Notes: generated from the sequence alone by a model not told the origin. A DNA stretch of 64,000 bases from Paenibacillus oleatilyticus (GCF_018998565.1 NZ_JAHNZO010000033.1:1-64000); one strand, 5' to 3'; shown: positions 8,257 through 15,692, counted from the first letter of the stretch. Numbers and translations are program-made.

Positions 8257-8769
8257 TCAAGATAGCGGCCCATCTTCTATAGTTCCGTCTGGTTTTACGA
8301 CGTATTGATGAACTTGATTATCTGATCCCTGTACATAGGAAACTGAATACAAATGAACCTTTTTGCTTTTCCACGCTATGAATAAATCAGCGCCTACCTT
8401 TCTCTCCTTCAGACCCTCTTTATCGACTACATAATCAGGAAAAGCGGATTTATAGTCATTTTGCTTAAAGAAACGGTATAGCCAAAAGATGTCGCCCCCG
8501 TTTTCTAAATCTCCGTTATCCTCTACGTCGATGAACCTATCTCCAAATAATGATGTAACCTCTTCTTGCGTCATGCCTAATTTCAGACTGCTTTTAATAT
8601 AGTTTACCTGTTTCGATATTTTTTCATCACTTGCAGTCGCTTCTTGCTTCACTGGTTCTTTTACATCCTTAGGTGTTGGGAGCGAAGTTTGACATGCCGA
8701 AGTTAACATGACAATAACTCCAAGAAACAAAACAATAAACTGATTTGAACATCGGAAATCTCCCTTCAA
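8257..8769 (-). CDS. Lipoprotein of unknown function
   Basis: 170 residues with a signal peptide ending in LTSAC (lipid-attached Cys at about residue 26). A polar linker is followed by a segment KLGMTQEEVTSLFGDRF that recalls the start of SmpA/OmlA-like folds, then a beta-rich end. The start is uncertain: TTG 8769 keeps the signal peptide whole, but the only good GGGAG site lies just inside the gene. The partner of this lipoprotein is unknown. Confidence 0.65.
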   Translation of the reverse strand: MKGDFRCSNQFIVLFLGVIVMLTSACQTSLPTPKDVKEPVKQEATASDEKISKQVNYIKSSLKLGMTQEEVTSLFGDRFIDVEDNGDLENGGDIFWLYRFFKQNDYKSAFPDYVVDKEGLKERKVGADLFIAWKSKKVHLYSVSYVQGSDNQVHQYVVKPDGTIEDGPLS

Positions 8770-8915
8770 TTCAGGAAAAGTAAATGATTATTTTAAAACA
8801 TAGACGAGTGAAAGTAAACATTTGTTTCGAATTCCTTTAAATAGGAATATTATATGCGCTGAAAAACAAAAAGGTCCAGAAAAGCGGAAAGCATCGGGGC
8901 AACTGGAGCAATAGT

Positions 8916-8943
8916 AAAAAACCCCGTCACATAGCGACGGGGG
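8916..8943 (-). terminator. Terminator of the secreted-protein/membrane-protein operon
   Basis: Read on the minus strand, CCCCGTC, a GCTATGT loop and GACGGGG are followed by six T. It closes the 9902-to-8955 transcript. The region 8770-8915 holds no gene. Confidence 0.8.
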
Positions 8944-8954
8944 AAAGCAAGTTC

Positions 8955-9212
8955 TTAGCCCGATTTTTTAGATTGCTTCGAAACCATGTCCAATACAAAT
9001 GCAGCAATTAAAACCATAATGAATATGCTGCCCATTATCACTCTTCCTTGATAAACCTGTTGAAAGAGCAAAATTCCCATGAGAATGAAAGAAGCAACAA
9101 TGTAAGGGACGTTTACCGAAAACCTTTTGAGCAAGAATCTTAGGAACAGAAGCCCCAAAATCGCATACCCCAGCATCATGCATGACATGATCACTGTGAC
9201 CGAGAATATCAC
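8955..9212 (-). CDS. Small three-helix membrane protein, partner of the secreted protein
   Basis: 85 residues with about three hydrophobic segments (LGYAILGLLFLRFLL, VPYIVASFILMGILLF, GSIFIMVLIAAFVLDMV) and a basic tail (SKQSKKSG). GTG 9212 is preceded by a GGGGGTG site. It begins 24 bp after the secreted-protein gene and the two share one terminator, so they form a two-gene operon. Size, topology and tail resemble the protein at 6128-6382. Short polytopic proteins encoded right after a secreted bacteriocin-like gene are often immunity proteins. Here that is only a hypothesis. Confidence 0.7.
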   Translation of the reverse strand: MIFSVTVIMSCMMLGYAILGLLFLRFLLKRFSVNVPYIVASFILMGILLFQQVYQGRVIMGSIFIMVLIAAFVLDMVSKQSKKSG

Positions 9213-9236
9213 CTTGTCACCCCCTTTTAAAAGGGA

Positions 9237-9902
9237 TTAATTGGACGAAATTACAAAGTATGCTGCATAGTGTATGTTTATTGTAACACCATTCCCATTA
9301 TTTTTAAAGCTTATGTCATTGGCAACAGTGTGATAACCAGCAGAAATTACAATTGAGATGGCCCGTACAAGCTGCGTCGGCGGGGTTGGGATGAGTCCAG
9401 AAATTGCAGCAGCGGCAGCTATCGTAGTACCGGCATTCCTCAAGTTAAAAGCGAGTTGTTTCGATTCCTGATCGCTCAAAGTTAACGCGTAACCCCACCA
9501 ATAAAAATTGCCGTAAACCGTTGGGGAAATCTGGGGAGCGCTTGGATTAGATAGCTGGGACTTATCAACTTGGAGGATTCCGTCCTTCACCTTGATATCT
9601 CCGGCACTGATAGCAGTATTCAGTGAAGCAACACCCTTTGCATAGACATCAAAAGTTTCTTTTCCAACCACATTAACAGCGTTTTGGTCAATGTGAACCA
9701 AGCCATCTTCCCCTGTTGTAATATATGCAGACATGGCAGAAATGTTCTCCAAAACGTTTGTCTTCAGGTTCTTGTTGACTTGGCTCACTTGGCTTGTTTC
9801 TTGCGACACAGTAGCAGCTTGTGCAGGTGTCACCAAGGCGACGGAGCTGACGAGCGCAGCGGCGAGAACGGCGTTTGCAGATACTTTCCAAAACTTTTTC
9901 AT
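9237..9902 (-). CDS. Secreted protein with a hydrophobic Gly-rich C-terminal module
   Basis: 221 residues. The Sec signal peptide is clear: basic KKFWK, a hydrophobic core and cleavage after AQA at about residue 29. The middle (30-140) is polar. The C-terminal 80 residues hold two hydrophobic helices (AGTTIAAAAAISGLIP and LVRAISIVISAG), then KNNGNGVTINIHYAAYFV. That module recurs as broken copies at 6417-6661 and 42536-42745, so it evolves as a unit. GGAGG before the ATG supports the start. I do not recognise the family. Helical hairpin plus amphipathic strand would suit a membrane-active or bacteriocin-like protein. The sensor-like regulator at 10209 is transcribed away from it. Confidence 0.75.
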   Translation of the reverse strand: MKKFWKVSANAVLAAALVSSVALVTPAQAATVSQETSQVSQVNKNLKTNVLENISAMSAYITTGEDGLVHIDQNAVNVVGKETFDVYAKGVASLNTAISAGDIKVKDGILQVDKSQLSNPSAPQISPTVYGNFYWWGYALTLSDQESKQLAFNLRNAGTTIAAAAAISGLIPTPPTQLVRAISIVISAGYHTVANDISFKNNGNGVTINIHYAAYFVISSN

Positions 9903-10130
9903 GGATATTCCTCCCTTTTTTTTCTGAACAATTTGTGCGCATCAAATTGAACAATCTAAAAATATCATAATGTTACAAAATATGGGATAGGAATTGGTGT
10001 TTATTTTTTATTCTCTTGATTACTTGATATAAGCAAAGTAATTACAGTGATTACCAAACAATCGCTTCTACTTTGTAAAATTTTATCGAATCGCTGTATT
10101 TCATGTAAGAATTAGGCGATTATCGAAAAA

Positions 10131-10166
10131 CAGTTCATTGTCAGATGAAACTGACTTTGCTATAAT
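10131..10166 (+). promoter_or_regulatory. Promoter of the XRE/TPR regulator with an inverted repeat over the -35
   Basis: TTGTCA (10138-10143), a 17-bp spacer and TATAAT (10161-10166) form a near-consensus sigma-A promoter. CAGTTCAT and ATGAAACTG (10131-10153) are imperfect inverted arms around the -35 and could be an operator for autoregulation. The rest of 9903-10130 is very AT-rich and must hold the divergent promoter of the secreted-protein operon. No clear hexamers were found there. Confidence 0.65.
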
Positions 10167-10208
10167 TAACAAATGTAAAATAATAGAATAAAAAGGAAGG
10201 TTGTGTAT

Positions 10209-11510
10209 ATGGCTGATATTTTAAATCACATCAAAACTATCTCCGATATCATCTTCCAACTTAGAAAAGAGAAAAACTTGACATATGCAGAACTTGAGGA
10301 GTTAACGGGTGTGGGTAAACCTGTACTTCATAAACTCGAAAAAGGATCGACCAAGCGCCCTGAATTTAAAACACTAAAAGCGATCACGAGTGCTTTCCCT
10401 GAAATTTATCAAGAACTCATAGAATGCTACATCACAATAGAAAATCGATCGGAAGTTTTATATGAAGTTCTGCAAGATGTATTGTCAAGCGAGAAGCCAT
10501 CGCTAGCTTCCAAAGTCGCGTTGCGTGTTCTTGAAAACCCTAGCAACGAAACGGAAGACTCTTTGCAACGACTTTATTACTTTACGCAAGAGGTTAGTGA
10601 TTCTAGCTTAAGATTAGGATTGTATAACGTCATTGTGAAATATTCGAGAAAACATGGCGTTATGAACTATATTGCAAAAGGCTTACTACAGAAGTATTTG
10701 ATCGAAAGGGCTGATCTCAAACGTATTGACCAATCCTTCCAACAAGGTCTAGAAATAGCACATTATACCAACTTCTTAACTAACGATGAAAACGTAATCT
10801 ATCACTATAGGATGGCTTTACATGCTTATGCTATAAAAAAATATAGAGAATGTATTGAGTTTGCTGAAAATGGGATGGTGCTTGAAAAAAATGAATCAGA
10901 ATTAAAGGCAAGAGCGCATCTGTCCATGATAAATTCTTATTCGGCTTTGAAAAACTATGATAAGGTTGAAGAGTTATTAGACGGTTTTGAAAAATACAAG
11001 TACGATTTTGTTTACGAGGCGGTTAAGCATACACGTGCAATAATAAAAGCAAGAAAAGGTGAGTACGAAATTGCAGTCCCCTTACTTGAAGAGAATCTTA
11101 GGCTGTTTAGTCCGCGGTTTCGTTTACATATAGTAGACGAACTTTTTGAGATTTATTTAAAGGTAGATAATTTTGATGCGTGCTCGAAACTTTTAGAAAG
11201 AGAGAATGAAATAATAAATACGTGTCCTGATGGCCCTAATGTTTACAGAGCTCTAGCGAAATATTTTCGACACAAAGGATATTATCAGGTATCTATTGGT
11301 TTAATAGATGAAGGAGTAAAAAGCTTCGTTACTAGTGTACAATATTTAAAAAGGATTAACGCTTTTGAAGAAAAGGATATATATGTATTTTTATTATTTA
11401 TCCAAAACTCAATAATACTTAATCAGGGGCTTTATATATATAATTTCAACGAGGCATATAAAAACGTGGTGCAAAAAAATCTCTTATTGTTAAATGAGGG
11501 AGGAAAGTGA
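10209..11510 (+). CDS. XRE-type regulator with TPR-like repeats (RRNPP/peptide-sensor architecture)
   Basis: 433 residues. A Cro/C1-type helix-turn-helix (about 15-65: LTYAELEELTGVGKPVLHKL) is followed by about 360 all-helical residues in which TPR-like units are visible, for example YHYRMALHAYAIKKYRECIE and AHLSMINSYSALKNYDKVEE. This is the layout and size of NprR/PlcR/AimR-like receptors that bind a short secreted peptide. ATG 10209 is chosen because AGGAAGG lies 8 bp upstream. GTG 10203 would be too close. A 14-codon ORF with its own ribosome site follows after 3 bp, before the terminator. The likely regulatory target is itself and/or the divergent secreted-protein operon. Confidence 0.8.
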   Translation: MADILNHIKTISDIIFQLRKEKNLTYAELEELTGVGKPVLHKLEKGSTKRPEFKTLKAITSAFPEIYQELIECYITIENRSEVLYEVLQDVLSSEKPSLASKVALRVLENPSNETEDSLQRLYYFTQEVSDSSLRLGLYNVIVKYSRKHGVMNYIAKGLLQKYLIERADLKRIDQSFQQGLEIAHYTNFLTNDENVIYHYRMALHAYAIKKYRECIEFAENGMVLEKNESELKARAHLSMINSYSALKNYDKVEELLDGFEKYKYDFVYEAVKHTRAIIKARKGEYEIAVPLLEENLRLFSPRFRLHIVDELFEIYLKVDNFDACSKLLERENEIINTCPDGPNVYRALAKYFRHKGYYQVSIGLIDEGVKSFVTSVQYLKRINAFEEKDIYVFLLFIQNSIILNQGLYIYNFNEAYKNVVQKNLLLLNEGGK

Positions 11511-11513
11511 TTT

Positions 11514-11558
11514 GTGAAAAAAGCTTCTCTTTTTCTATTTGCTGATTCGATAATATAG
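11514..11558 (+). CDS. Candidate 14-residue signal peptide ORF
   Basis: GTG 11514 opens a 15-codon frame reading MKKASLFLFADSII and stop. GGGAGGAAAG ends about 6-10 bp upstream, an excellent ribosome site that otherwise has no purpose, since the regulator gene stops inside it. The ORF ends 12 bp before a terminator, so it would be the last cistron of the regulator transcript. Two Lys followed by hydrophobic residues resembles very short pheromone precursors such as SHP or ComS peptides. It is shorter than most RRNPP propeptides, so chance remains possible. Confidence 0.45.
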   Translation: MKKASLFLFADSII

Positions 11559-11570
11559 ATAGAACAAATG

Positions 11571-11597
11571 AACAGGCATATTTGCCTGTTTTTTTCT
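11571..11597 (+). terminator. Terminator after the regulator and short ORF
   Basis: AACAGGCA, a TATT loop and TGCCTGTT are followed by a run of T. Confidence 0.85.
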
Positions 11598-11696
11598 TTT
11601 TAAGAGTAAAAACGTTTCTCATTTGTTGGATTAAATGGAAAATGAGAAAAATGTTTTAGACTTATATTATGAAAAATATTTTTAGGAGGAGGAACG

Positions 11697-11885
11697 GTGA
11701 ATAGTCCAGTAGCAGATTGCAGCGACGAGATATTACATCACGCAATGAAAGCCATCCTACAGAAAATGGACAGGGCAGTGCAACAAGGCGAAAGCTTAAC
11801 GAGTGAATCGATGGTTCGATTGAGTCAACAATTAGATACATACGTGTTAATTGCTCAAATTCGAAAAATGCGGTGTGCGAGCTAG
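11697..11885 (+). CDS. Spo0E-like aspartyl-phosphate phosphatase
   Basis: 62 residues. Spo0E-family proteins are short two-helix phosphatases that remove phosphate from Spo0A and so delay sporulation. The hallmark S-Q-x-L-D motif is visible here as VRLSQQLDTYVL at about residue 42, with the usual helical stretch before it. GTG 11697 follows an AGGAGGAGG site. It is encoded 21 bp upstream of an AbrB-like gene, which fits a transition-state control cluster. The N-terminal helix is more diverged than usual. Confidence 0.65.
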   Translation: MNSPVADCSDEILHHAMKAILQKMDRAVQQGESLTSESMVRLSQQLDTYVLIAQIRKMRCAS

Positions 11886-11911
11886 AAATCGTTATGGTTT
11901 GAGGTGTGTTT

Positions 11912-12280
11912 ATGCAAGAGGGTAGAAGAACAGGAATTGTTAGAGTGGTGGACAATTTAGGTAGAATCGTAATTCCTACGGAGCTTAGGCGTATGTTGAA
12001 TCTTAATCCCGACGTGAAGACAGAGTATTTCTGCGATGACAAGAGAAAGGCGATTATGGTTTATAGATATCACTGCAATGAATGTTTGTTTTGCTCTGGT
12101 AAGGAACAAACGATTTACTTCAAAAAATTTTATATTTGTATGCCCTGTATCCAAAGCCTTCCGGCGCTTCAAGTGTTCTTAGCACGGGTGGAACGTGAAC
12201 GTGTCAACGAGAAGAAAAAGGTAAAAAAAAAATTACCAAAAGAAGAAAAGAACTATTGGATCGGCTGCATAAAGCGATGA
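11912..12280 (+). CDS. AbrB-like regulator with a zinc-ribbon-like Cys cluster, frame ends early
   Basis: 122 residues from ATG 11912, chosen because GAGG lies 7 bp upstream. GTG 11906 is too close. The N-terminus (RTGIVRVVDNLGRIVIPTEL) is the swapped-hairpin DNA-binding domain of AbrB/SpoVT regulators. The middle carries CNECLFC and CMPC, a possible four-Cys metal site. After Lys-rich residues the frame crosses ten A (12223-12232) and ends in a nondescript tail. One extra A would instead continue into a clear helix-turn-helix at 12233-12396. Either a slippage product, a mutation or a sequencing error is possible. Confidence 0.7.
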   Translation: MQEGRRTGIVRVVDNLGRIVIPTELRRMLNLNPDVKTEYFCDDKRKAIMVYRYHCNECLFCSGKEQTIYFKKFYICMPCIQSLPALQVFLARVERERVNEKKKVKKKLPKEEKNYWIGCIKR

Positions 12281-12396
12281 AGGAAAATCCGGAAGCTTCG
12301 CAGAGAAAACTAGCCGAAATCTTAGGAGTGTCACAATCATGGGTTAGTCAATTGATTAGGAACCAACCTATAGATGGGTCGGGTGTCGGGTGCTAA
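12233..12396 (+). other. Out-of-frame helix-turn-helix extension of the AbrB-like gene
   Basis: In the frame reached by adding one A to the A10 run, the sequence reads through RRKELLDRLHKAMKENPEA and then KLAEILGVSQSWVSQLIRN, a convincing helix-turn-helix, and stops at TAA 12394-12396. The segment has no start codon suited to it. It is best explained as the natural C-terminus of the AbrB-like protein. Confidence 0.55.
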
Positions 12397-12410
12397 ACAC
12401 CATATAAAAA

Positions 12411-12447
12411 AGGAGTCCTGGATGTCGGTCCGGGGCTCCTATTATTT
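12411..12447 (+). terminator. Terminator-like hairpin
   Basis: AGGAGTCCTGG pairs with CCGGGGCTCCT and is followed by ATTATTTT, a weak T tract. It ends the AbrB-like transcript. Confidence 0.55.
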
Positions 12448-12523
12448 TCTCGAAAGATATGAGATTTTTTCGCAAATGGATGCAAGGAAATCCGTCAAAC
12501 TGCCTTGCGGCAGCGTCCAACGA

Positions 12524-12572
12524 TTGACATTGCGCCACACCGTCCTTATAATTTGGTTGGTTGACCAACCAA
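12524..12572 (+). promoter_or_regulatory. Consensus promoter with a TetR operator
   Basis: TTGACA (12524-12529), 17 bp and TATAAT (12547-12552) are a perfect sigma-A promoter. Directly downstream, 12553-12572 (TTGGTTGGTT then GACCAACCAA) is a 20-bp palindrome broken only at its centre. It fits an operator through which the TetR protein represses its own operon. Confidence 0.85.
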
Positions 12573-12589
12573 GAAAAGGGCGGGATTGG

Positions 12590-13168
12590 ATGAGCACACA
12601 GGAGAAAAGACAACGATTAATCGACGCGGCTTATAAAGTATTCGTCAAAAAAGGGTATCTCAACGCATCGATCAAAGATATTGCAAGCGAGGCCGGGATG
12701 ACGTCGGGGCTGGTTCATTATTATTTTAAAAATAAAGAGGAGCTGCTGCTTTCCGTACAGGAAGAGGTCCAGCAGCGTTACCAAAAGCAATATGACGGGC
12801 AGCCGGAAGATGCCGTAACCCCCGAAGCTACGCTGCTTGAAATCAAATCCAGAGCGGAGGAAAATCCCGACTGGTACCGCTGGCGGTATGAGCTGTATTC
12901 GCTCGGGCTGAAAAGCGAGAGCGGTCATCTGGAACGGGAAGTCGCGTCGATTCTCAAGAGCGGTAGGGAGAGTCTTTCTGAGCCGCTGCAGCACTTGGTG
13001 GGCGATTCCGCTAACGCCTCGGCCCTTGCAAGTATCCTATTGGCCTGCTTCGACGGACTGGCGCTCCAGAAAATCGTCGACGACGAGTTTGACCTTGACC
13101 GGTCGTATCGATTGTTGATCGAGCTTCTTGGGCTTTATGTAAGCAAGACTGAAGGGGAGAGCCGATGA
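12590..13168 (+). CDS. TetR-family repressor
   Basis: 192 residues from ATG 12590. The N-terminal helix-turn-helix is standard (RLIDAAYKVFVKKGYLNASI, then IASEAGMTSGLVHYYFKNKE). The rest is an all-helical ligand-binding domain. A longer reading from 12374 would run through the promoter and operator and is not the gene. The stop overlaps the start of the membrane hydrolase gene by 4 bp (ATGA), so the two form one autoregulated operon. The ligand is unknown. Confidence 0.92.
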   Translation: MSTQEKRQRLIDAAYKVFVKKGYLNASIKDIASEAGMTSGLVHYYFKNKEELLLSVQEEVQQRYQKQYDGQPEDAVTPEATLLEIKSRAEENPDWYRWRYELYSLGLKSESGHLEREVASILKSGRESLSEPLQHLVGDSANASALASILLACFDGLALQKIVDDEFDLDRSYRLLIELLGLYVSKTEGESR

Positions 13169-14580
13169 AAAGGATCGTCATCAGTCTACTCCTCTTTCTG
13201 CTCGCGGCTCCTTCTTTTTCTCTAGCCGCCGAAGAGCGCGATCGTGATACGGCCCGACAAATCAACGCATTGATGAACGAAGCGCTGGCGAAATATCATA
13301 TTCCGGGGGCTTCGCTGGCGATCGTGCATCGCGGGCAGACCGTCTATCAAGAAAGCTGGGGGACCATGAGCGACGGATCAGCTGTCACGGCAGACACGAC
13401 TTTTCTGATCGGCTCGGTCAGCAAGCCGCTGACGGCTCTTGCCATGATGATGTTGGCGGAGGAAGGCAAGCTCAAGCTGGAGGAACCGATCGAGACGTAC
13501 CTCCCTTGGTTCACGTATCAAACAGATAGCGGCAAATCGATAACGGTGCGCCATCTATTGGAGCAAACGAGCGGGATCGACGCTTATGACGGCATGAAGG
13601 TGACGGACCGGGAAGATCGCGATCGGGAAAAGGGGATTGCGCAAGCGGCTGCTGAGCTGAGCGGGGTCAAGCTGAGCCGTACTCCGGGCGAGGCCTATGA
13701 GTATAATTCGGCGAACTATTTGCTTTTGGGAGCTATTGTTGAGGCGGTATCGGGCCAGTCATTCTCTGCATTTATGGATACCCGAATCTTTTCGCCGCTT
13801 GGCATGAACCATACTTCTGCCGATTATGAAAGCGCGGTTAGCAAAGGATTCGTGCCGGGCTATCGTTCATGGTTCGGCAAACCGGTGAAAGGCGACGGGC
13901 TGTATGACCCATCGGGAGCTCCTTACGGGTATATGTCGTCAAGCTCTGGTGATCTGGCCAAATTCATCAAATTCATGCTGTACGGCGGGGAATTGATATC
14001 GGAACATGGTCTGAAGCAATTGCGCACGCCCCCGGAATCTAACAGACGCTATGGTCTGGGCTGGCACTTCCCGAGATCGGGGGAGAAGTATCCTTATCAT
14101 ACAGGGGCAACGCCGGAATACCGCTCGGAGCTGTTTATTATGCCCGAGCAGGAGCTGGGCGCCGTTCTACTGATGAATAAATACCATGAAACGGAAGCCG
14201 TTGCGTATTTAAGCATCATGGAAGGAATCCGCTCCATCATGAAGGGTGAGAAGCCACAATTGGCGGAAATGAACGCCAGCACGCAGTGGATGACGCTCGG
14301 GGTTGTCATCTTGTTTGCTGCGGTAGCCGTAATCAGTTTCATCCGCCTGCAGCGCAAAACGGCGGTAAATAAACCATTGTGGGTATGTTCGGGTGCGCTT
14401 TCTGTGATCATTGCCGCTGGGCTGGTCCCCTTATTTACTTATAGTATGGGCGTTTCATGGAGAACAGTAGGTCTTTTCCTTCCAGACATCGCATTTCTTG
14501 TGCACTGTCTCATTGGGGTATTGGCCGTCCATGGTCTGTTAGCCATTATCTTCATTGCAGCGAAACAAAACGTAAGTTAA
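13165..14580 (+). CDS. Beta-lactamase-fold serine hydrolase with a C-terminal membrane domain
   Basis: 471 residues. A signal peptide (MKRIVISLLLFLLAAPSFSLAA by position 22) precedes a class C beta-lactamase/PBP-like domain with the nucleophile motif SVSK (about 82), YEYNSANY as the YxN motif and HTGATPEY as the KTG-like motif. The last 100 residues contain about three membrane helices (WMTLGVVILFAAVAVISFI and two more), so the catalytic domain is anchored outside the cell. This architecture is common in Bacillales PBP-like hydrolases. It is controlled by the TetR repressor it overlaps. Whether it acts on beta-lactams or on wall peptides cannot be told. Confidence 0.88.
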   Translation: MKRIVISLLLFLLAAPSFSLAAEERDRDTARQINALMNEALAKYHIPGASLAIVHRGQTVYQESWGTMSDGSAVTADTTFLIGSVSKPLTALAMMMLAEEGKLKLEEPIETYLPWFTYQTDSGKSITVRHLLEQTSGIDAYDGMKVTDREDRDREKGIAQAAAELSGVKLSRTPGEAYEYNSANYLLLGAIVEAVSGQSFSAFMDTRIFSPLGMNHTSADYESAVSKGFVPGYRSWFGKPVKGDGLYDPSGAPYGYMSSSSGDLAKFIKFMLYGGELISEHGLKQLRTPPESNRRYGLGWHFPRSGEKYPYHTGATPEYRSELFIMPEQELGAVLLMNKYHETEAVAYLSIMEGIRSIMKGEKPQLAEMNASTQWMTLGVVILFAAVAVISFIRLQRKTAVNKPLWVCSGALSVIIAAGLVPLFTYSMGVSWRTVGLFLPDIAFLVHCLIGVLAVHGLLAIIFIAAKQNVS

Positions 14581-14587
14581 GAGTATG

Positions 14588-14621
14588 AAACACCTGGCGC
14601 GGGCCCGCATGCTAGGTGTTT
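14588..14621. terminator. Bidirectional terminator between convergent genes
   Basis: AAACACCTGGC and GCTAGGTGTTT are inverted around GGGCCCGC. It serves the plus-strand hydrolase and the minus-strand repeat protein, whose stop codon it touches. Confidence 0.6.
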
Positions 14622-15636
14622 ATGCCCTGTTCTCTTGATGTTCCGTAATCTTACTTAATTTAGTAAATTCATCATCAATAGAGTTCGTTAATTCGATAAA
14701 TTGAATCTGTTCGTCGATTTGCGCTAATACTGCTGAAGCTTCCTCCAACTGTTGGACAAGGTTATGATATACGTTAATTTGAAGCTTGTTCTCTGTGAGT
14801 TCAATATTGTCCAATTGTTTTTCCAAAGTTAAGGGAATCATGGCTGCGGAATCCATGCTTTGACTTAAAGTTGGCTGATATGGCTGTTCATTAGCAGTAA
14901 ACGAAGCTGGAATATTGCTCGGAATCTGACTATAAGAAAAAGGCTGTACGTTGGTTTTGGCTTTGGCATCGACCTTAGGCGTAATAGTCTGCACGTTGGT
15001 TTTAGCTTTCGCGTCGACCTTAGGCGTAACAGGTTGCACGTTGGTTTTAGCTTTCGCGTCGACCTTAGGCGTAACAGGTTGCACGTTGGTTTTAGCTTTG
15101 GCGTCGACCTTAGGCGTGACAGTCTGCACGCTGGTTTTAGCTTTAGCATCGACTTTAGGCGTAACAGGTTGCACGTTGGTTTTAGCTTTGGCGTCGACCT
15201 TAGGCGTGACAGTCTGCACGTTGGTTTTCGCTTTGGCATCGACCTTCGGCGTAGCAGGTTGTACGTTGGTTTTAGCTTTGGCGTCGACCTTCGGCGTAAC
15301 AGGCTGCACGTTGGTTTTAACTTTAGCATCGACTTTGGGCGTAACAGGTTGCACGCTGCTTTTCGTCTTACCTTCCCGGATATCGGGCACAACTTGAAGG
15401 TGACTTCTGTTTTTGTCCGGCTCAATCTTACTATGAGCAATACGTTTTGTTTCTTCGAATGGGTGAAGCTCCTGAGCCGCTTCTATACTCGCCGCTTCCT
15501 TCAGGCGATGAGGATGCTCCCAATGCGAACGATCCTCGTGATCGACTACTTGCTTGGCAAAGTTTCTCAAGAAAATAATACCAATGACAACAGCAATCAT
15601 GATAAAGATAAAAGCCGTAATTAACATCCCCATCAT
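14620..15636 (-). CDS. Membrane-anchored protein with nine 15-residue tandem repeats
   Basis: 338 residues. One N-terminal membrane helix (LITAFIFIMIAVVIGIIFL) is followed by a charged region, then nine near-identical copies of TNVQPVTPKVDAKAK (about residues 95-230), then a helical, possibly coiled-coil tail (LEKQLDNIELTENKL onward). The Pro/Lys-rich repeats should form an extended stalk. Unit differences are few (P/T, N/S, V/I), so the array is young or homogenised. No family recognised. The upstream Gln-rich gene is on the same strand but has its own terminator. A wall-spanning or spore-surface role is a guess. Confidence 0.7.
   Translation of the reverse strand: MMGMLITAFIFIMIAVVIGIIFLRNFAKQVVDHEDRSHWEHPHRLKEAASIEAAQELHPFEETKRIAHSKIEPDKNRSHLQVVPDIREGKTKSSVQPVTPKVDAKVKTNVQPVTPKVDAKAKTNVQPATPKVDAKAKTNVQTVTPKVDAKAKTNVQPVTPKVDAKAKTSVQTVTPKVDAKAKTNVQPVTPKVDAKAKTNVQPVTPKVDAKAKTNVQTITPKVDAKAKTNVQPFSYSQIPSNIPASFTANEQPYQPTLSQSMDSAAMIPLTLEKQLDNIELTENKLQINVYHNLVQQLEEASAVLAQIDEQIQFIELTNSIDDEFTKLSKITEHQENRA
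14944..15348. repeat. 45-bp tandem repeat array, nine units
   Basis: Nine in-frame 45-bp units plus a partial tenth, each holding GTTGGTTTTAGCTTT and GTCGACCTTAGGCGT or close variants. Synonymous differences alternate with identical units, which suggests unit duplication or gene conversion. Copy number is likely to vary between strains. Confidence 0.9.
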
Positions 15637-15661
15637 TTCCCCTTTGTATTCGACATTCTCT

Positions 15662-15692
15662 AAAAAAGAGGGTTACGTCGCAACGCAACCCG
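15662..15692 (-). terminator. Terminator of the Gln-rich gene
   Basis: On the minus strand GGGTTGCGT and ACGTAACCC pair around TGCG and are followed by CTTTTTT. Confidence 0.75.

Noticed and set aside
12374..12589. N-terminal extension of the TetR protein
   Set aside because: The stretch holds a perfect promoter and operator; ATG 12590 begins a standard TetR.
14944..15348. CRISPR array
   Set aside because: The repeats are 45 bp, contiguous and in frame, with no unique spacers and no cas genes.
15034..15624. Repeat-rich plus-strand frames across 14951-15624
   Set aside because: They are shadows of the 45-bp repeat array, which stays open in several frames. Only the minus-strand protein has a membrane helix, ribosome site and non-repeat ends.
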